Of a stretch of DNA of 64,000 nt, positions 30,901 through 42,353 are shown piece after piece. The stretch spans positions 42,815,382-42,879,381 of the forward strand of contig NC_061863.1 in NCBI RefSeq assembly GCF_907164915.1. The letters run 5' to 3'. Each line of letters opens with the position of its first letter. Position 1 is the first letter of the stretch. The notes below the pieces were generated by a model. It ran no database searches and was not told the origin of the DNA. It was given only the letters and a program-made list of their open reading frames with translations. The DNA comes from Impatiens glandulifera (lineage: Eukaryota > Streptophyta > Magnoliopsida > Ericales > Balsaminaceae). Both the position numbers and the translations under genes were made by a program.

Positions 30901-33569
30901 ATATTTGTAGTTCATTGTAACACGACATATTCGATGAATACAAATAGGAGATGAGAAGGAGATTAAAATATAAGCAAACATGTGGATTTCTAATATAATC
31001 TTCTACTAGCTAGTGTTTAACTTAGAAATCAATCAAACATACGATATATTCAACCAAATAACAATATAAGCTGACTAAACTAGAATTCAAATGAATATAT
31101 GATCAAAATAAGAAACTAATCGATGCTACACTAGTATGATAATATTACAAATGAAGTTAAGACTTACCTCGAATAGAATATACACCTAAGAAACAATGGA
31201 GAAGAATGCTTTAGCCGATTGTAAGCATCCTCGTCGGAGAAGAAAATTTTATTATCGGAGACGATGTTGTCAACGCTCTCAATTTCTCTTAATCTCTCTT
31301 ATGATTCTCTCTCTAGAATTTAGGAAAATGATTTACAATCCAATTTAAGTCCAAATAATGAGGGTGAACATGTCCAAGTAAGGTTAATTTGAGGGTTTTT
31401 GGTCTTTTAACACGCAACCAATTCTATGAGTCGTAGTCGTACAGGTCGAGTTTTGAGTTCAGGCTGAGACTCCTAGGTAGATAACTTGTCTAGCTACATT
31501 CTACAACTTAAATCAGTGGTAGGTTTCATGCCTTGTAACCCAAGTTAAAAATAAAAATTAAAAGTCAAGTCTCTTTTCTGTTTCGTCTTTAGTAGAGAAC
31601 TTTTATGAGCTCTAGTAAACGACTCATACTATCAATGACGGTGTTCTTGGACTCATTGAAAATGTGAGTGTTCATACATTTCTCGATAGAACGTCAATAC
31701 CTTTGGCTTGCGGGAGACCTAGTACGGGCTGTAGGCCGAACCACGAGCGCTACTTGGTATCAATAGAAATCTGAATCAATGACCTTTCCAATGACAACTC
31801 ATTTCTCAAATGGTTGAGTGGATAAAAAGTTATGAACTTTTGAAGTTGCACACAACTTTAGTTTGCACTAAAAGTTAACTTGTGCACTTGCATCGTCTTG
31901 CGAGTGCATGGAAGGTCCCTTGAACATTGAATGACAATGTGAGACTAGTTCCATTCGATCGGTATATGTCTCAGATTTCCGAGGATATGTCTCGTCGAAG
32001 ACGATGATGTCAACGCTCTCAATTTCTCTCAAGCATAGAAAATATATCTCTTTTCTCTTATGAAGCACAATTGTTCAAGTTATGGATTTAAAAACCAAGG
32101 ATATGTCAATTTCGGTCTAATTTTGGGAACTTTGCCTTATTTCGAAACTACGTTGAGTTTGAAGGTTTCAAACTACAATCAGGATAAGAATTATTGTAGA
32201 ATACTCTTTAAGCTTTTCAAAACATCCAAGATCTTCCAAATCCATCAAGTATAGAGGTTGTGGTGATTTTTAGAATTTTAGGGCTGTTGTTGATCGTCCT
32301 TCAGCCAGAAGATACTGAATGAAGAATATCAAATGGGTTCCTTCATGGATAGACTTCGCTAACGAAGATGCTGATGTCATCCCACGTATTTGACTATTCT
32401 TGGCATGGTTGACTCGCGTTTTCTTGCATTGACCGAGTCTTGAAACGCCGGGGTTGACATGATTTTTTTTTGATCTTTTGAGCACCTTCCTGAAATATTG
32501 CAAAAAGTAATATTATACTCAAAATTCATAATCTTTCAAACCGATTAATCTGAACGTATCAGTTCTTCCGAATTTTTAGTGTTAATGCACAATTGTGTTT
32601 GGACATGAAAACAGACGTTTAAATAGTTATTTTGTGCATTTTATAAAATAGCAATATTATACTCAAAAATCACGATTTGCTGGTTAATCTGAACGTGTTA
32701 ACCCTTCAAATTTTGAGTACTTTCAAAAAGTATTGTTTAGACCGTGTTAAAATTGGCCTACGTACCAAGGCCAGTTTGTGAAACGGTTATAGTATTCTTA
32801 GTATCCCGATCTAATAATCAAGTATGATCATTATATTAGATCAGACATGTTTATTGTAATTTTGGAGTGTAAAAATATGTTATCCACAAACGGTGAAGAC
32901 AGCAAATACGGTGGAAACCTTAGGTTTCTATATGAAAAATCATGAAATTAAAAGGGTATATCAATAAGTATTAAAGTCACAATTAAAGTGTTGATTTTAA
33001 AAGTTAATGATAATTAGATGTCTTATAGTATTAGCATTATGATGAGTATTAGTGTCATTCATTGTTTCTCTAACTTCAAATTTTTGGATATTCTTGAGAA
33101 TTGAATATAGAATGAATTATTTGAAAAAGTGCAATTAGAGATAAGTTTATTAATTATTATCCACAAAACTTTTGTCGAGGCTTCCAGTTGTTTTGAAGAG
33201 TTGATCAAAGTGTGGGTGGTAATACAAAAGCCTATTAAAGAAATTAAAAATCAAAGAAATTAAAGTTTAGTAACTGAATGCAATTAGGGTTGTTTTGCTT
33301 AGATTGAAAAAGTTATTGGGGGGTGGGAATGGAAGTAAATAGAAACTTTGAGGGTGTTATTGCAATGATGACGAAAAAAACAAGCTTTGTGAATTGTTTC
33401 GTTTCATTAAATATATATATTATTTAAATTAATGAAAATAAATATTTTATTTTTATCTTTTAATTAAATAAAAGTATAAAATAATTTATAAAAAAATTCA
33501 TGTATAATGGTAATTCTCTTAATTCAAAATTAGAAAAATAAGAAACAAAACATAACAAGCTTTAAACAG
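27963..33569. other. AT-rich intergenic DNA, no gene seen
   Basis: No frame here has convincing codon structure or a known motif. Visible structures: a duplicated ggaaagtgaaaaagcg (30504-30519 and 30530-30545), a (TA)n run (30844-30859), a ~30-bp sequence around tgtcaacgctctcaatttct repeated at 31259-31289 and 31999-32029, and a degenerate repeat with tattatactcaaaa and ttaatctgaacgt (32510-32570 and 32650-32715). These are probably remnants of old repeats. Confidence 0.5.
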
Positions 33570-34976
33570 GTAGTTCATGTTCGGAGGTTAAAAGATGGTG
33601 GTTGGGTCTATGATGATTAAGGGCCAGAACAGAAATTTGAGTCTCTCCTTTCTATTATTAATTTTTTTTAATAAGCCAGAATAATTTTTTTATTATTATT
33701 ATTTCTTGTTTTACAATAGATAATTAATTAAGAAAATATTCATAAATAATTAAATTTTGACTACTCATAATTAAATATAAATATAATAACTTACTTATAA
33801 TGTCATTATAATTAACATAAAAAATGGTTAATATTTTGATGGGAGAGAGAAACTCACATACAACCAAGCCCAAAAAAGTGTTTATTTTATTATTTGTAGA
33901 CATAAATAGGACATAAACAGTTCTGATAGTCATGTTTTTTTTATTTAGCACGTTAAAATAGTATTGGGCCTTCAAAACTACCGGGAGATCCCGTAGCTTA
34001 GCACGTGTCGAATGACACCTGACAATATGAAACCCGGGGTGGCTCGAGATTCAAAAAGATGACAGTTATGTTTATGATGATTAAGGTGGCCGAAATTGAA
34101 ATTCGAGTCTCTCCTTACATAATTTTTATTAATATTTTTCGTTTTACAACTGGTAATTAATTTAGAGAATACTCATAAATAAATAAATTTTGACTGTAAT
34201 GTATAATTTAATTTTGAATGTAATTATAATTTTATATAAAAATGATATTTTAATAATCTGATGAGGCGAGAGTTACCCATATATGACCCAACCCAAAGAT
34301 ATGTTTGAGTTTAAAATTGAACGTCGAGGCTTTGACAATTAATTGGGCCAATTTGAAAATTTGGGTTTTTTCTTGTTTGTTTATTATTTCTTATTTTCCA
34401 ACTAATTTTTCGTTTGTTTAAAGAATACTCATAATTAAATATAGTAACTTAATTTTAATGTCATTATAATTAACATACAAAAAGGGAGAAACCCACATAC
34501 AATCAAGCCCAAAAGGTGTTTATTTTATAATTTGTAGACATAAATGGGTCATAATGTTTATGGTTAATTATTTTTTATTTCGCTTAGTTCTGTTAGTCCG
34601 TTTTTTTTTTATATTCAGCACGTTAAAATGTTATTGGGCCTTCGTAACCCTAGGAGATTCCATAGCTTAGCACGTGTCGAATGACACTTAGCAATATAAA
34701 ACCCAGGGTGGCTCGAGCTTCAAAAGGATGGCGGTTGAGTTTATAATGATAAAGAGTGCCGAAATTGAAATTTGAGTCTCCCCTTACATAGTTTTTATTA
34801 ATATTTTTCGTTTTACAACTGGTAATTAATTTAGAGAATACTCATAAATAATTAAGTTTTGACTATAATGTATAATTTAATTTTGAATGTCATTATAATT
34901 TTATATAAAAATTATATGTTAATAATCCGATGAGCTGAGAGTTACCCATATATGACCCAACCCAAATGTTAGGATC
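33570..34976. repeat. ~650-bp tandem repeat: units 3 (partial), 4 and start of 5
   Basis: Landmarks recur at ~33597 (partial unit), 34003 and 34671. Unit 5 is cut at 34976 by element 2 (TSD CCAAA, 34972-34976) and resumes at 48678. These units differ from unit 1 by several per cent and have broken G-box palindromes. Confidence 0.8.
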
Positions 34977-36198
34977 TAGGTCGCGGCTGGAGGACCGGGG
35001 TTGGACCGGTCAGCGCGTCTCACTCAAAGGGTGGTGATTAATCCTGTTAGAGATTAACACCGAGGTTTCAATACTACACAAACTGTCACAAACCTTTGAA
35101 CCAGGTTCAAGCGCGGAAGATGTTTGTTTCAGGTTGAAGCAGCACACTCACAAGATAGGCAGAACCGCTTTTTGAATAGGACAGGTTTGGAGGTTGTTGG
35201 GTCGGTTTTATAACTTGGTGATTCGGTTTAGGTGGTGTAGAGTCGGTTAAGGCGGTGTATGTAGGTTAGTACAGGTTGGTTAGAATGTAGAAGCAGCAGA
35301 GAGTAAATAACAAGACAGGTTTTTATGGATGTTCGAAGATAAAACTCCTACGTCACCCCTCCCTCTCAAAACCGCGAGAAGAATATTCACTAAGGAATAC
35401 AAATACAATCCGATCGAGACTTATTTCCTGCTCAATAACACCCGTACAATTTACACCGAAATTGTAAATACACACTTTAACTTAGCACTTAAGCTTTTCT
35501 AGAGAGAGAACACACTCTTATCACTTGTAAATTAAATGTTCATTGTGTTCCCACATTTACTCCTCTTCAGCTGCTCCTTTTATAGGTGAAATATTTCAAC
35601 GGTCATATTTCTTTTCCTTGAATTTGATTGGCTGAGCAGAGGTTCAGTGATTCAGACCTGGCGGTCAACTTTTTAGACCTGACGGTCAACTTTTCAGACC
35701 TGACGGTCTGATCTTCTAGTGTGTAAGACAAACCTGCTAGGTTTGTCTTTTACTCAATATGGTGACTGTCTGTTAGACAGTTGTCTGTACTTGGAAGATT
35801 GCCTCTGATTTATCCTGAAGTGGAAAGATCTTGTAGGACTGTCTTCTGCAGCCTGTAGACTTTCCTCAGACTTGTATGGATATGGAAATGTTCAGTCTGT
35901 TCCTTTGGTATCATTCTCAACAGATACCCGAAGTATCTTCTTATGTTGGTCGGTCATTTGACTTAGCCTGATGACTCCCGGTTATTGACCGGCTGTCTGG
36001 TGTTTCCAGCCTTCTTTTGAGCGGTCATGTTTCAGGTCAGTTTGATAACTTGACCGGTTGAGCTTCTTAACCGGTTCATTGGTCTGACCGGTTCGTTTTT
36101 TCAAACCGGTTGGGTACTTTGACTGGTCCGGTTCTTTGTTCCTGCATAGAAGGTTTATTTGTGTTAAGTTCTGTGAACCGGTCTAATTTTATCTAACA
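34977..36198 (-). repeat. 3' LTR of element 2
   Basis: 1222 bp, TGTTAG...CTAACA on either strand. Shorter than and clearly diverged from element 1's LTR but with the same motifs. Confidence 0.92.
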
Positions 36199-36435
36199 AT
36201 TTCTCCCTTTTTGATTATTTTATTTAAAATTATCAAAACCATGTAGGAATGCAAACGTAGGCCGGTTCTTTATTTGACCGGATTTTTGAAACTAACTTGG
36301 GAGAATTTTTCGAAAAATTTTAAAAAATTTTGAGAAAATGTTTGGAAGATCATTATCTTTTATCTTATCAATTTATCCCTTTTTGATTATTTTATTTAAA
36401 ATTATCAAAACCATGTAGGAATGCAAGTATAGGCC
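36199..36435 (-). repeat. Duplicated polypurine tract region of element 2
   Basis: On the minus strand the functional tract AAAAAGGGAGAAAT abuts the 3' LTR (36199-36212). A second copy of the tract and its AT-rich lead-in lies 172 bp further inside (around 36371-36435), with a degenerate LTR start. This parallels element 1. Confidence 0.75.
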
Positions 36436-36530
36436 GGTTTCAAAAATAGTTTTATATATATAGAAGTAACCGAAAAAGGGAAAATATTATATAGACACCG
36501 AAATAAACATAGATTAAGAAAAGTGAGCCC

Positions 36531-39129
36531 CTATTCTGATTCGGATGGTAGGAACCCTTCCATCATGTCATCGGTTGGTTGTTCCTCATCCGGTGGGGCC
36601 GTTCGTGAAGATGAACCTCCAACTTGCGGTTGACCGACCGTGCTGATTGGAACCGCATTGGAGACTCGATGTCTTGTAGATCGCGGCTCGAGGTTTTCTT
36701 CGAGTTCATCCTCGGTGTGCATAGCTGGGTTCAGTTGAGTTTCAATGATTGTCTCGGTAATCCTTTCCAGCATCCCGGCTACCTGAACCTTCCTTGATGA
36801 TGTTTTCCTTTTCCGTTTTGCCGGAACCGAAGAGGAAGAAGTTGCCTTGGTCTTCTTGTGAGCCTTGGCATATTCTTCGAGCCCTTGTTTTTGTGCATTG
36901 AACCGCTCTGCATCTTTGGCTGCTTGAGCTGCCATGGACTTCACAAGTGCCGAATATTTAGCCGCTGTGTTTCGTTCGCGCACGGCTATTTCCTCTTCAG
37001 ACAATCGCGGTGCCTCCTTTGCTTTCTGCGCTTCTTCGTCCAGCGCATCTTGAACTTCCTTAGCCGCTCGGGCGTTTGCCTCCTCAACCGCTGTATCAGC
37101 ATTAATCTTGGCCTTGATTAATTCATTTACCTGTTCGGTGAGCGCCTTGACGTCGGCTTCAAGTTGGGTATTGCGGTCCTCAAGGATTGCATTCTTTTCC
37201 TCGAGGCTGATGACTAATGAGTGTGGAAGCGGCTTCGTTGCTTGACCGCCCCAGGTCTTCATCGACCTTTGTGAGCTGTTGCTCGGTTTCCCTTTCAAAC
37301 CGATCCATGTACTCCACCATCCTGGAGGTCTTATCTTCCAAGTCTTCTGTTCGCTGAAGATGTTCGTTGTGCAGAATTGTGTCGTCCTGGTAGTCGGCTT
37401 CGATTTTTGTGATCCGGTCTTCTGCCTTCACAAGATTATTCCTCGTTGTTTCGGCCATTTGGAGTGCCTGAACCGCGACCCTCTTAGCCTTCTTCTTCTA
37501 GGATTTGACCGCATCTTTGACCAACTCTTTAATAAGAGTCTTGATTTTCTCTTCTATGATGGGCGGTTCTGAATCCCCAGGTTGATCGGTTTCAAGTGGC
37601 CCGATGAAAGGAGTCTTCGTCCTTTCGTCGGTTTCGTTTATGACCGGATTAGCCAGAGGACATGTATTTCCTGGATTCTGACTGTTACCGGTCTCAAGAG
37701 CTTGAGAGTGCTGTGTATTTTGTTGTCCGTGCACCGCTTCAAGCCGCTCTATTTCTTCAGTGAATTCTCCTTTCTTTATCTCAAGCTTATCCAACACCAA
37801 GAGCTGTAACTTAGCCTTCGGTGTTCCCGCAACACACCTTTCTGAAAGCTTTCGTATACGTACTGTTAGCTTTTGAAGCCGAGCATGCGGTACCACTAAT
37901 GCCTGTCGGTCCATGGCTTCGTTAAGATTCTCAGCGTTTGTCAGGCTGATGACGTCTTCTTCTATCTCCTTCAGCCTTCTGAAACTTTGTTCATCGGTTA
38001 GGCCCGGTAGCATATGCTTGAAGAATTTGTTGCACCGATAACCCAACCACTCACTGTATACTTCAGCAGCCGTTTGAGCTAGCAGATCGATTTCCTCCAA
38101 GATTCTGCGCACTATAATTTCGGCCATCTTCTGATCGTTGTCAGTGGTAACCTCTTCCTCCCCACGGCCGTCTGCACCGGCCTCGGTGTTTTCAAGGCTT
38201 GTAGCCGATTGTTCCTCTTCAATCGGTCCTTCTTTATCGGACGGATTGGCATCGGTATTCTGCATGCCGGTTCGGTCAGACGTGGAAGCTGAGTCTTCCT
38301 CATCTTGTGTTTCAGAGTGCGGTTCCGTAGATTCTATCTGTTGTTTATCCTTGCTTCCGGACTTGCCTTTTATCAGAGCCGGTTTCTCAGTTGTAGGTTT
38401 CTTCTTTCGGCCACCTGTAGAACCGGGGGCCGGCTGCTTCTTTTCCCGGAATTGTTTGGATCTTATTATCTTGCTCGATGGGAGGAGAACACCAGGACCG
38501 GTGTTGATGTTATGGTGGAGCATGATTTTTCCAAGAGGGATGGCGTATCCCCATGACCGGGCGGAATCCGGTTTCACCATGTCTTGTAGATTTCGGAAAA
38601 TCACTTTTGCCCAGTTGACGTTCATACCGTCCAGCAAACCGATAAGCATCTCGATTTTGGCCTTGGTGAGGTTGTCGTAATTTCCACCTCTCGCTTGAAC
38701 CGACTTTGTGAAGATGTCACAAAGCGGTATATATTCTGGTCGCAATGAGGACTTTTTATCGGATACCTTTACCGGCTTCCCGGTTGCTGAGAGAATCTGG
38801 CAAGCCGCCTCGAATGTCGTTGGGTCTAGTTCCATCGAAGCATTGCGGCCATCTGTTGGGAGACGTAGGATTTCCGCAACCGACTCTTCGGTTATATCGA
38901 ATTGCTTGCTGCCAACAGTTGCGGTTATTTTGTCGCCAGAGAGAGATGCGGTTTTGAAGAATTTTTCAACCGCTTCTCTGTAGAGAACAAAAGGACCGCC
39001 TAGAAAATACTCGAGTCCGGTTTCGGAAATCCGGTCAATAACTTCCTTTGCCGCAACCGAACTGTTTTGTCGGATCTCCTCAAAATCCACCTGAATGATA
39101 TGTTTGAATAAAGTCGAAGCACGACCCAT
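36531..39129 (-). pseudogene. Accessory ORF C of element 2, broken
   Basis: ATG 39129 starts MGRASTLFKHIIQVDFEEI, matching element 1 ORF C. The domain (~1-230), Lys-rich patch, acidic region, middle and C-terminal coiled-coil/NLS parts (KRKRKTSSRK) are all recognisable. The frame stops at TAG 37498-37500, continues in the same frame to ~37180, then needs a frameshift between 37180 and 37298 to reach the tail ending at 36531. It lacks the DEVP repeats. The domain part is better preserved than the tail. Confidence 0.8.
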
Positions 39130-39244
39130 CTTAGATGATTGAGAGGGTTTGAGAAAACAAGAGAATAACCGATGTGAGAGAGTTTGAGAGCCTAGAGAGA
39201 GGAAGTTGTTTCGCGTAAGAGAAAAATGAAATGGCCAAGGACCC

Positions 39245-39460
39245 TTTTTATAGGCGCGGTCTGGAAGCCCAACCGTCCCATCAACTTTTGGCGGGATTTT
39301 TCCCTCCAAGCCAAAAGGCGGCAATTAGTGAGCGGGAAGCCAAAAGGCGGTAATCCAAGAGGCGGGAAGCAATGGGCGGGATGTCAAAAGGCGGCAAACT
39401 TTGGGCGCCAAATCAGAGGCGGTAATTTTGAGCAGGAGCTCTTTGGGCGGGAAATTTCCC
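39245..39460 (-). promoter_or_regulatory. ORF C promoter of element 2: TATA and E2F-like array
   Basis: TATAAAAA (minus, 39245-39252) lies ~116 bp before the ATG. Upstream, GCGG/GCGC cores occur at about 39290, 39317, 39331, 39346, 39361, 39375, 39390 and 39404, mostly at 14-15-bp spacing. GCGCCAAA (39405-39412) and GCGGGAAA (39447-39454) fit the E2F consensus. The palindrome GGGAAATTTCCC (39449-39460) is shared with element 1. Confidence 0.6.
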
Positions 39461-39909
39461 TCCAAAATTTTCGATTTTGATTTTGATGACGTAATCCCCT
39501 TTTTGAAACCGTATTATGAAGTGGTTTGTGAACCGCGATGCTGCGGTGTTTTGACCTTGACCGGAAAGTTCTATGATTTAACCGGTTATTTAACACAGGT
39601 TTGTCTATCGATTTAACCGGTTATTTAGATGAGTGTTCTGAATTATTTACAGTTTTTGATTTAAGCGGTTCTTCATGAGACCGTGCATAACTGCGAAGAT
39701 GCGGTTTCTTTGATAATGACCGGATATTTCAATGAAAACGAAGTTATTTGATAATATTAACCGGTTACTTAGGTGGATGGTCTTAATTGTTATTTGGACC
39801 CGGTTATTTAGACTGAAATATAGTTTCATTGAATGAAAGTACAGGATAGAAACCGATATATCGATCGGTTTGGAAATACATAAAGGAAGGAATACAAAAG
39901 AAATATAGC

Positions 39910-40609
39910 CTAGGCAATAACCATCCTAGAGAACTTATCCTCTACCTCATACACATCAAGGATGTTTGCAAGAGATGCTGGTGTACCCGGTACGAATTCT
40001 GGACGATACTTGAGAATGAGCGGCTTATATGAGGAGCATAGCCGAGGCCCCTTTTGGTCAACACCATAGTTTTCAGGTTGTTGAATATGACCGATGACCA
40101 GTTTATGGGGCATAACTAATGATGTAGGTCATCATGTTATACATCTTTTTGGAGTACCGCTAGTTAGGGGATTGGCAGATTAACGAGCGGTTGATGATTT
40201 CAAGTAGGAGTTGGACGTGAAACCGAAGACAGGTCTTTGGCCCGTTGTTCTCCACCGGCCTCCCGGTTCCTGAGAACAGCCAAGAGTAAGACACCGCGGC
40301 TCTTCCTTCCCTGGGAGGGAAGTCCGAAAACCCTTCGGTGGGCAGATTGAACATCTGAGCAAATTCGGCTTCATCAAGCCATAAAGTATGGTCTCTCACC
40401 GTGGAAACAATGTAGTTTCCTCTGATACAAGCACTTCTAAAGAAGGTCTTGACATCTTCAAGGAGTATAGGGCCGGATTCTTCGAGAAAGGGTCGAAGAC
40501 CGGTGTTGATGAGGGATTCAAATAACATCTCTTTTGTTTCTTGATCACTGATTTCCAAGCAAGGGTCAAAATCAATGCTTAGGAAGTTTGGTAAAGTTCT
40601 GCTAGGCAT
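39910..40609 (-). pseudogene. Accessory ORF B of element 2, broken
   Basis: ATG 40609 starts MPSRTLPNFLSIDFDP, supporting the start chosen in element 1. The first 149 codons cover TGLRPFLEESGP, FFRSA and EAEFAQMFNLPTEGFSDF. TAG at 40160-40162 follows CQSPN. The C-terminal portion (LKYRPEFVPGTPASLANIL) is in another frame (39910-40113). Confidence 0.8.
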
Positions 40610-40691
40610 GATTCAAACTTTGCTAGTAGAGAGAGAAGGAGTACAAGAGATTTATGTGTTTAGGATGTGTTGAGTTGATTAGGAGATAGCC

Positions 40692-40700
40692 CTTTATATA
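40692..40700 (-). promoter_or_regulatory. TATA box of ORF B, element 2
   Basis: The minus strand reads TATATAAAG ~85 bp before the ATG, followed by a tctctct leader. The long spacer 40701-41077 shows no other feature. Confidence 0.55.
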
Positions 40701-41077
40701 GATTCGGTTTTGGAGGGAAAATATTGACATTGAATGTCAGTTTTGTCTTATTGGAGAAGAGAATATTTATGTTTCCAAAGTGTGTTGGGAAGAGGTTGCT
40801 TTTGACTAATTGCGGAGCTCGAGTTAGGATTTAGTTGAAAAGTAACCAAGTTAGTTGGGTATTGATTACTCATGTAGTTGGGGGTTACCTCATTAATTAA
40901 ATGTTACTTTTCATTAATGACTATTGCAACAACACACTGAAAAGTAACCGATTGAAACTGAAGATAGCTTAGACTAAACCGAAGAGAACATAGATGAAAC
41001 CGAAATGATCATAAGGAAGTAGACCGAAGATACACCTGGTGCGTGTAGCAAAATGACCGGGTGTAGGAGGAAGTGAC

Positions 41078-41839
41078 CTAATATCTACTTGAGTTGGTGT
41101 GACCGTTGGAATGAATGTGACGGTTCCTCCTCTTCCACGCCTTCTCAAACCGCTCATAGAAAGAGTCGATGACTTCCTTGGTAAGTACTTGGGCTTGGTT
41201 CAGCCCTTCCCCCGGGCATGTTGGAACTCCAAGCTCTAGAAGCAGACAACTTATTTGAGGAACGAGGCCGACTGATTGAATGCCAATCATCCAGACTAGG
41301 ACGTCGAACAATACCCTCGACCAATTTACCGGTGTGCCAGTAGTTATGGAAGCCATCATGTTGAAGGCAGCGGTGCAGTATGTGTTGGTCACATCCCTTC
41401 CCAGGATGCCTCGACCAATTACATCATTGAGAAGCTGGTATTCAGCTTTCAATTGTGACTTAGCACCGTAGTCATCCACTGGATGGTTTGACCGGGCAAA
41501 AGCTAAGGAGATATCGGCTTTTAGTTCGGCCGGTATGTTGAGATAGGTTAGCCCCTGCTTTGGTAGGTTAAAGCATCTGGCAAAGTCATTTTCGGTAAAG
41601 TCAAAGACGATTCCTCCTACTTTTGACTAGATGTGAGTGTCAAAGTGAGGAGTTCCACGAAAAACCCTGGCGTTATAAAAGAACTCCAGGACAGACTCAG
41701 AATAGATGACATGTTTGTCATCTAGAAAGATTTGGAGACCAGTATCTTCAAGTGATTTGATCATCTTGAAGATCTCATAATGCTTAGTGCTTTGAGCAGA
41801 GTTGAATTCCACTTGAAAGATGTTTGGGAACTAAGACAT
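41078..41839 (-). pseudogene. Accessory ORF A of element 2, broken
   Basis: ATG 41839 is followed by TCT and then TAG (41831-41833) at codon 3, where element 1 has ACC. A second stop, TAG 41627-41629, lies where element 1 has Gln CAA. The frame is otherwise continuous and includes TGLQIFLDDKHVIY, PVNWSRVLFDVL and GVPTCPGEG. The C-terminus runs ~15 residues beyond the element 1 stop. Confidence 0.8.
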
Positions 41840-41900
41840 TTTGTCTTAGTGAGAGAAAGAGTTATGCAGCTTGTGATTGTTTTGTTTAAGGTTTGTTCAA

Positions 41901-41908
41901 CTTATATA
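41901..41908 (-). promoter_or_regulatory. TATA box of ORF A, element 2
   Basis: The minus strand reads TATATAAG ~65 bp before the ATG, with a short CT leader. The spacer 41909-42353 to pol holds nothing else I recognise. Confidence 0.5.
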
Positions 41909-42353
41909 CTAGTGGAGAGAGAAGCCTATTATCCAGGTATCACAGGTGATAATGTCTATTAACCATAGGATAAAGAGTTTTGCATGAAATAGGCATGTCT
42001 ACAGCCTAGGATGTTGGTCATAGACCTGGACCATGAAAGATATCAAATCTTCACGTCTTTTTAGGTGCGACCATTTTACTTTGAAAAGGTAATGTTTCAT
42101 GACAGATAAGTTTAAACGCAGGTAATTATTCCACTTTTGTTTGAAGTTCAAATAATCTAAGATAAACTATTTCCGAACCGGTCAGTTATCAGTTGTTCAT
42201 CCCGATGCGGTTATTTGGTGCATGCACTAAGTAACTAGTCGGTTTACTCTGTCTGATAGACCAGGCGATTCTTCCATAGATACCTTGGAAGATTTGAAAT
42301 CCGACAGTTTAGGAGGAACTACCGGTTTTGTCTGTCCGAACCGATTTCCATTT

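Noticed and set aside
32060..32503. Small frames on both strands in the gene-poor region
   Set aside because: Overlap each other, no homology signal, AT-rich context.
38138..38680. 180-codon plus-strand frame inside element 2
   Set aside because: Antisense shadow of accessory ORF C, similar to the antisense shadow at 10397-10939.
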